Part shown: piece by piece, positions 59,724-64,000 of the stretch
Layout: each line of letters starts with the position of its first letter
How positions within the stretch are numbered: position 1 is the stretch's first letter
Source: Panopea generosa
Taxonomy: Eukaryota > Mollusca > Bivalvia > Adapedonta > Hiatellidae
Direction of reading: 5' to 3'
DNA: 64,000 bases
Assembly (NCBI GenBank): GCA_029582155.1
Contig: CM055911.1
Coordinates: forward strand, 28,122,014-28,186,013
The notes under the pieces: generated by a model
The model's input: only the letters and a program-made list of their open reading frames with translations
What the model was told of the DNA's origin: nothing
Databases searched by the model: none
Program-made: the position numbers and the translations under genes

Positions 59724-60245
59724 CCAGGGAGTAATTAGAGTTGTTAAAAATCCTATCACCACGTAGTAATTAGATTGGTTAAAAAACTATCATTACAGAG
59801 TCATTGGAGTGGTTAAAACCCCTTTTTACCACGGAGTAATTAGAGTGGTTTAAAACATATCACCACGGAGTAATTAAAACCCCTATTACCACCGAGTAAT
59901 TACAGTCGTTAAAAACCTATCACCACGGAGTTATTGGAGTGGTTAAATCCTGTATTACCACGGAGTAATTAGAGTGGTTAAAACCCCTATCACCACGGAG
60001 TAATTAGACTGGTTAAAACCCCTATTACCAAGGAGTAATTAGATTGGCTAAAAACCTATCACTTCAGAGTAATTGGAGTGGTTAAAACCCCTTTTACCAC
60101 GGAGTAATTAGAGTTGTTAAAAACCTATCACCATGAAGTTATTGGAGTGGCTAAAAACCTATCACTACAGTGTAATTGTAGTGGTTAGAAACCTATCACC
60201 ACATAGTAATTGGAGTGGTTAAAACCCCTATTAGCACGGAGTTAT
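59724..60245. repeat. 35-bp satellite array, type A, continued after the transposon
   Basis: Same unit as 44525-56486 (CACCACGGAGTAATTAGAGT, GGTTAAAACCCCTATT), about 15 units. Confidence 0.95.
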
Positions 60246-61160
60246 TGTAACGAATCACAACGGAGTGAGTTGAATGGTTAAATAACCAATCAACACAAAG
60301 TGAGTGGAATGGTTAAATCCATTCACCACGGAGTGACTTGAGTGGTTCAATAACCAGTCACCACGGAGTGACATGAATTGTTGAATAACCAATCACCACT
60401 GAATGACTAGAGTGGTTGAATAACCAATCACCACGGAATGACTAGAGTGGTTGAATAACCAATCACCACTGAATGGTTGAATAACCAATCACTACTGAGT
60501 GAGTGGAGTGGTTGAATAACCAATCACCAAGGAATGAGCTGAATGGTTGAATAACCAATCACTACTTTGTGAGTGGAATGGTTAAATAACCAATCACCAA
60601 GAAGTTAGCGGAATGGTTGAATAACAAATCACTACTTTGTGAATTTAAAGGTTGAAAAACCAATCACGACGAAGTGACTGGAGTGGTTCAACAACCAATC
60701 ACCACTGAGTGATAGGAATGGTTGAATAGTCAATTACCACGGAGTGACTTGAATTATTGAATAACCAATCAACACGAAGTGAGTGGAATTGTTGAATAAC
60801 CATTCACCACGGAGTGTCTGGAGTCTTTCAATAACCAATCACCACGGAGTGACTTGAATTGTTGAATAACAAATCACCATGGAATGACTGGTATGGCTGA
60901 ATAACCAATCACCACGGAGTGAGTGAAGTGGTTCAATAACCAATCACCACAGAGTGACTTGAATAGTTGAATAACAAATCACCATGGAGTGGCTTGAATT
61001 GTTGAATAACAAATCACCATGGAGTAACTAGAATGGCTGAATAACCAATCACCACGGAGTGAGTGGAATAGTTGAATAACCAGTCACCACGGAATGACTA
61101 GAGTGGTTAAATAACCAATCACTACGGAGTTACTGGAGTGGGTGAATAACATACCACCAC
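60246..61160. repeat. 35-bp satellite array, type B
   Basis: About 26 units of the same length but of a distinct subfamily: GGTTGAATAACCAATCACCA then CGGAGTGACTAGAGT. The change from type A to type B is abrupt near 60245, with little mixing. Confidence 0.95.
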
Positions 61161-61960
61161 GGAGTATTTAACGTTATACTAATAGATAGTTAGAGAACCA
61201 ACTTGTGTTTTTACGACCTTTTTAAAAATATTTTGCTTACCAGTATCTCTCATACTCTGAGAAGAAAATATGTTCCATAAAACAAAATCTCGATATAAGA
61301 ACGATTTCTTCCCGAAACTGACTACTTCGGACAGATCCACTGTCCAATATCGTTGAAGATAAAACTAAAATGTGAAATAGGGAGATAATAACCAGTCCTA
61401 CTTAACAACTGTATGAAGACGCCTCGCATGTATTGCACCTGCAAAACTCGACAGGCAGTTGTCACCGGTACAGTAAGGCACGTTGTAACACATAATATAT
61501 ATTTAGAGGTAAGTGTCCGTTATATGCCGAGTGACGAGTGTAGTTCGAAGTTTCTCTATGACCTTACATGGACATGTTACTGATAATGTTCGAGTGCATT
61601 CTAAATGTATTTCATCAATAGTGCTGCTACTAGGTTAATATGCATGTCATTATATGTATAATATCCATGCAAAACGAATAAAAACTAATCAAACCAACGT
61701 AACAAATTATAACTGTTTCTAAATGGCTACACAATTTTTGATTAGATAGGTAGGGCGCGGTCGAGGCTAATGGATACGAGTATTTAAATATAAATGTGAG
61801 TGAGTGAGCGAGGAGCGAGCCAGCCAGTCAGCCACCCAGCCAGACAGGCAGGCAGTTACTTTTAAATGACTTCGATTTTTCGGATTTCTAACACTCAATA
61901 ACACAGTCTGTATCCGGTCATTGAGAAACATTTTTATCAAAAGTAAGGGGTTACATTCAC
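61161..61960. other. No gene recognised; low-complexity patch
   Basis: Contains an interrupted GAGTGAGTGAGCGAGGAGCG and CAGCCAGTCAGCCACCCAGC patch (61797-61857), otherwise ordinary AT-rich sequence. Confidence 0.5.
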
Positions 61961-62300
61961 TCCATAGGATTTAAATTTGAGGACAAGTTTATCATGGTTA
62001 GCCTTGTCAAATGCTTGAAGTCTGAGATGGTGTGGTCAGTACCATAGCTGCAACGTTTCGCCAATTGATCTACAGTGATAACAAGTGGTGTATCACCTGA
62101 TCTCCTTTCGATAAAACTATGTTACATGGTATATGGTATGTTGTTTTCGCTCAGGCGCTAAGTTTAAAGGTAAAATGTACTCAAGACCTTAATAACGAAT
62201 GCATGTGAACTGGGCGATAGTTAGCCGCAAATGTCCTGTCTCTCTTCATGAAATATGTGTAACTTTTGCTGTCGTCCATTCTGCTTTAGTTCTTGAATGA
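61960..62300 (-). mobile_element. Relic of a non-LTR reverse transcriptase
   Basis: Minus-strand fragments ANYRPVHMHSLL, then VDQLAKRCSYG, then LQAFDKANHDKLVLK follow the order of the LINE RT blocks NYRPVSLTS and DFSKAFDKVNH. Stops and frame changes between them show a dead fragment. Confidence 0.65.
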
Positions 62301-62312
62301 GAGCAGGGTCCT

Positions 62313-62525
62313 CAATAACCGAGTGGCCGAAGGCGCCGTGTCAAGATCACTTACCTGTCATCGCCGAGATTGCAGGTTAAAGCTCCACTCTGTCCAAAAA
62401 CTCCTGTGATAAAAGTTTGCCAATTACTTGCGGAATGACAGTAGTTGTAATCAGATACACCCTTCCTCCGCCAATGAAACTGGCTATGTCAAATATAATC
62501 TGAAATTGGTTAAACAAAAATTAAA
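62313..62525 (+). repeat. tRNA-Leu-headed SINE, copy 6
   Basis: CCTCAATAACCGAGTGGCCG head and GCAGGTTAAAGCTCC B box, then GTTTGCCAATTACTTGCGGA, CTTCCTCCGCCAATGAAACT and ATATAATCTGAAATTGGTTA. Nearly full length. Confidence 0.85.
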
Positions 62526-63055
62526 TTAGACGATAGCTGAAATACAGCACCATAGTGTAATTTATAAATCCCATCAGGGTAGTTTTTTTGTAAAATACAT
62601 GATAAGATAATGGTTTGTTACTAAAAGTAGTTAAGACACAAACATATTATGTCACGTCCGCCCTGTGTGTCGTCTCTCACGTACGCTAGTAATCGAACAC
62701 CCTGTTATTTGTTCCAGATTGCAGATAAATACCCGGTATGATTGCGTTTCGTTTATCCACTCGAACATGATATTTCAAAATGAAATGCGCAGTTTATGTG
62801 TAAAACACATATTTGTGTTAAATAAGCATAACTTTTGTTGTAAACATATTCAAATGTAATTTAATATTTAGAAACACACCCCTTCTCGTTTAGTTGTACA
62901 TCATTTCATATCCTTAGCAAACATTTGAAAATACACGTAACGATGATAGTTTACAGTGTACTATTTTATAGTTTGTAACCGTGTACAGCTATTATTTGTA
63001 TATTGAATTGTGTATTTAAAATTGTGTATTGATATCAATATCCTTTGAAGTAACT

Positions 63056-63325
63056 GCCCGCGGCGTTGGTCTAGTGGGAGAGCATTTGCCTTGCGAACTG
63101 AAGATGGTGGGTTATCTCCCTGGCCGGATCATACCAAATACTTGGTACTAGAAGCTACCTCGTTTGGCGCTCAGCATTTTGAGGATAGTTCTAGGTCTGG
63201 TCTACCGGCGTCAGTTTTATGTTACGGGGTGGGATATCATACCATGTGTCAGTGGCATGATACTCCAGTATGGCAGCGCTTAAAATACTGTTTGCAGTAC
63301 ACATCGTATCAATATTACTGAAAGT
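63056..63325 (+). repeat. tRNA-headed SINE, second family
   Basis: Head GTTGGTCTAGTGGGAGAGC (A box), an anticodon-loop-like CTTGCGA, then GGTGGGTTATCTCCCTGGCC. An unrelated body follows to about 63320, then a (CAA)n tract. The B box and stems are too altered for a functional tRNA. Confidence 0.6.
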
Positions 63326-63344
63326 TGTTGAATGCGACGATAGA

Positions 63345-63370
63345 AACTAATCAACAACAACAACAACAAT
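63345..63370. repeat. (CAA)n microsatellite
   Basis: About seven CAA units directly after the second-family SINE. Confidence 0.85.
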
Positions 63371-63839
63371 ATGAATACACAGATACGCCTTTCTATTATT
63401 CATTACAATATCAAACCATTACCATATACATATCATACATAACATAAAGCAAACTATGTTGGCAAGTAAATGTGAACAATATTATCTATTGTGTAACCAT
63501 ATCTTGCTAATTTTCCTTGGACTATTAAAACAAACAACGTGTGGACAAATATTGGAATTGAGGACCCACAAGCGATTGTTTACTTGACATTTAATTTATC
63601 TTAAGCAATAAAAAGTCGCATTGTGAGTTCAAGGGCGGTCATTCTACCTGAACAATTCAAAATTGAAGTGTACTGATAATGTTCAAATGAAACCATATAG
63701 TTTTACTATGCTGTCATAATAATGAACCAATTTGTCAAAATATATGGTCATGTTATTTCTGTTTATGTCTTTGTACTTGAATTGTATTTACTATAATACA
63801 TAGTTACTTAAATTCCAAATCGGGTGTAAATGGTTTGGT

Positions 63840-63915
63840 ATATTATTGTATATGTGTAATGTGTGTGGGTCGGAGGCCTAGATTACTAATAAAGAACTTA
63901 ACTGAACTGAATATT
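63840..63915 (+). mobile_element. 3' tail of a non-LTR retrotransposon
   Basis: GGTCGGAGGCCTAGATTACT, then AATAAAGAACTTAACTGAAC: an AATAAAG signal followed by a short ACTTAACTGAACTGAA simple repeat, the usual form of CR1/L2-type 3' ends. The coding part is absent or too decayed upstream. Confidence 0.5.
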
Positions 63916-64000
63916 CGAAAAGTATCAATACTTTGTACAAATCTAGTGTCATACCATCAGTAATATGGACCATAGTGGAACGAAGAGGTGATATGTTTCT

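Noticed and set aside
36305-61160. CRISPR-like arrays of repeats and spacers
   Set aside because: Units are contiguous with no unique spacers and vary continuously; the setting is eukaryotic satellite DNA.

Overview
The window looks like AT-rich nuclear DNA of an invertebrate animal, most likely a bivalve or other mollusc. I infer this from intron-split genes, lineage-type receptors and lectins, tRNA-derived SINEs, several non-LTR retrotransposon classes, a Gypsy-type LTR element and very large simple tandem arrays. There are no bacterial operons, ribosome binding sites, CRISPR arrays or RNA genes that I can support. Most long open frames are shadows of tandem repeats or transposon relics. 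The real host genes are split into short exons and had to be assembled from splice signals.

Host genes. (1) 466-2070, minus: a rhodopsin-like GPCR whose extracellular N-terminus is built from 41-residue Cys/Trp-rich tandem modules; in-frame stops make it a pseudogene in this assembly. (2) 17503-24280, plus: a complete five-exon gene for a 234-residue secreted cysteine-rich protein, with TATA box, signal peptide and poly(A) signal. (3) 34192-35121, plus: the last two exons of a C-type lectin. (4) 38638-40684, minus: three exons of a GPI-anchored Ly6/uPAR protein with the ten-cysteine pattern. (5) A weaker single exon candidate at 8630-8751, minus.

Mobile elements. A Gypsy-type LTR element (11514-16579, minus) has about 1.17-kb LTRs, a primer site matching tRNA-Leu(AAG), gag, zinc knuckle and protease followed by a C2H2 finger, and no reverse transcriptase or integrase. 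Non-LTR elements lie at about 9470-11246 (minus), 29695-32600 (plus, with RNase H, internally deleted), 61960-62300 (minus relic) and about 63860-63915 (3' tail). tRNA-Leu-headed SINEs occur at least six times; other tRNA-like SINE heads are also present. A 3.2-kb DNA transposon with TIRs and a TA target duplication sits inside a satellite array.

Tandem repeats dominate: 48-bp (3.69-5.47 kb), 55-bp (inside each LTR), 13-bp (18.4-19.3 kb, in an intron), 45-bp (22.2 kb), 62-bp (36.3-37.2 kb), 31-bp (41.8-42.8 kb) and a 35-bp satellite from 44.5 to 61.2 kb (about 13.4 kb of satellite), which has two sequence domains and local higher-order structure. The remaining stretches show no gene or repeat that I can name. 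The host genes share a theme (cell-surface or secreted, possibly sensory or immune), but nothing shows that they work together.
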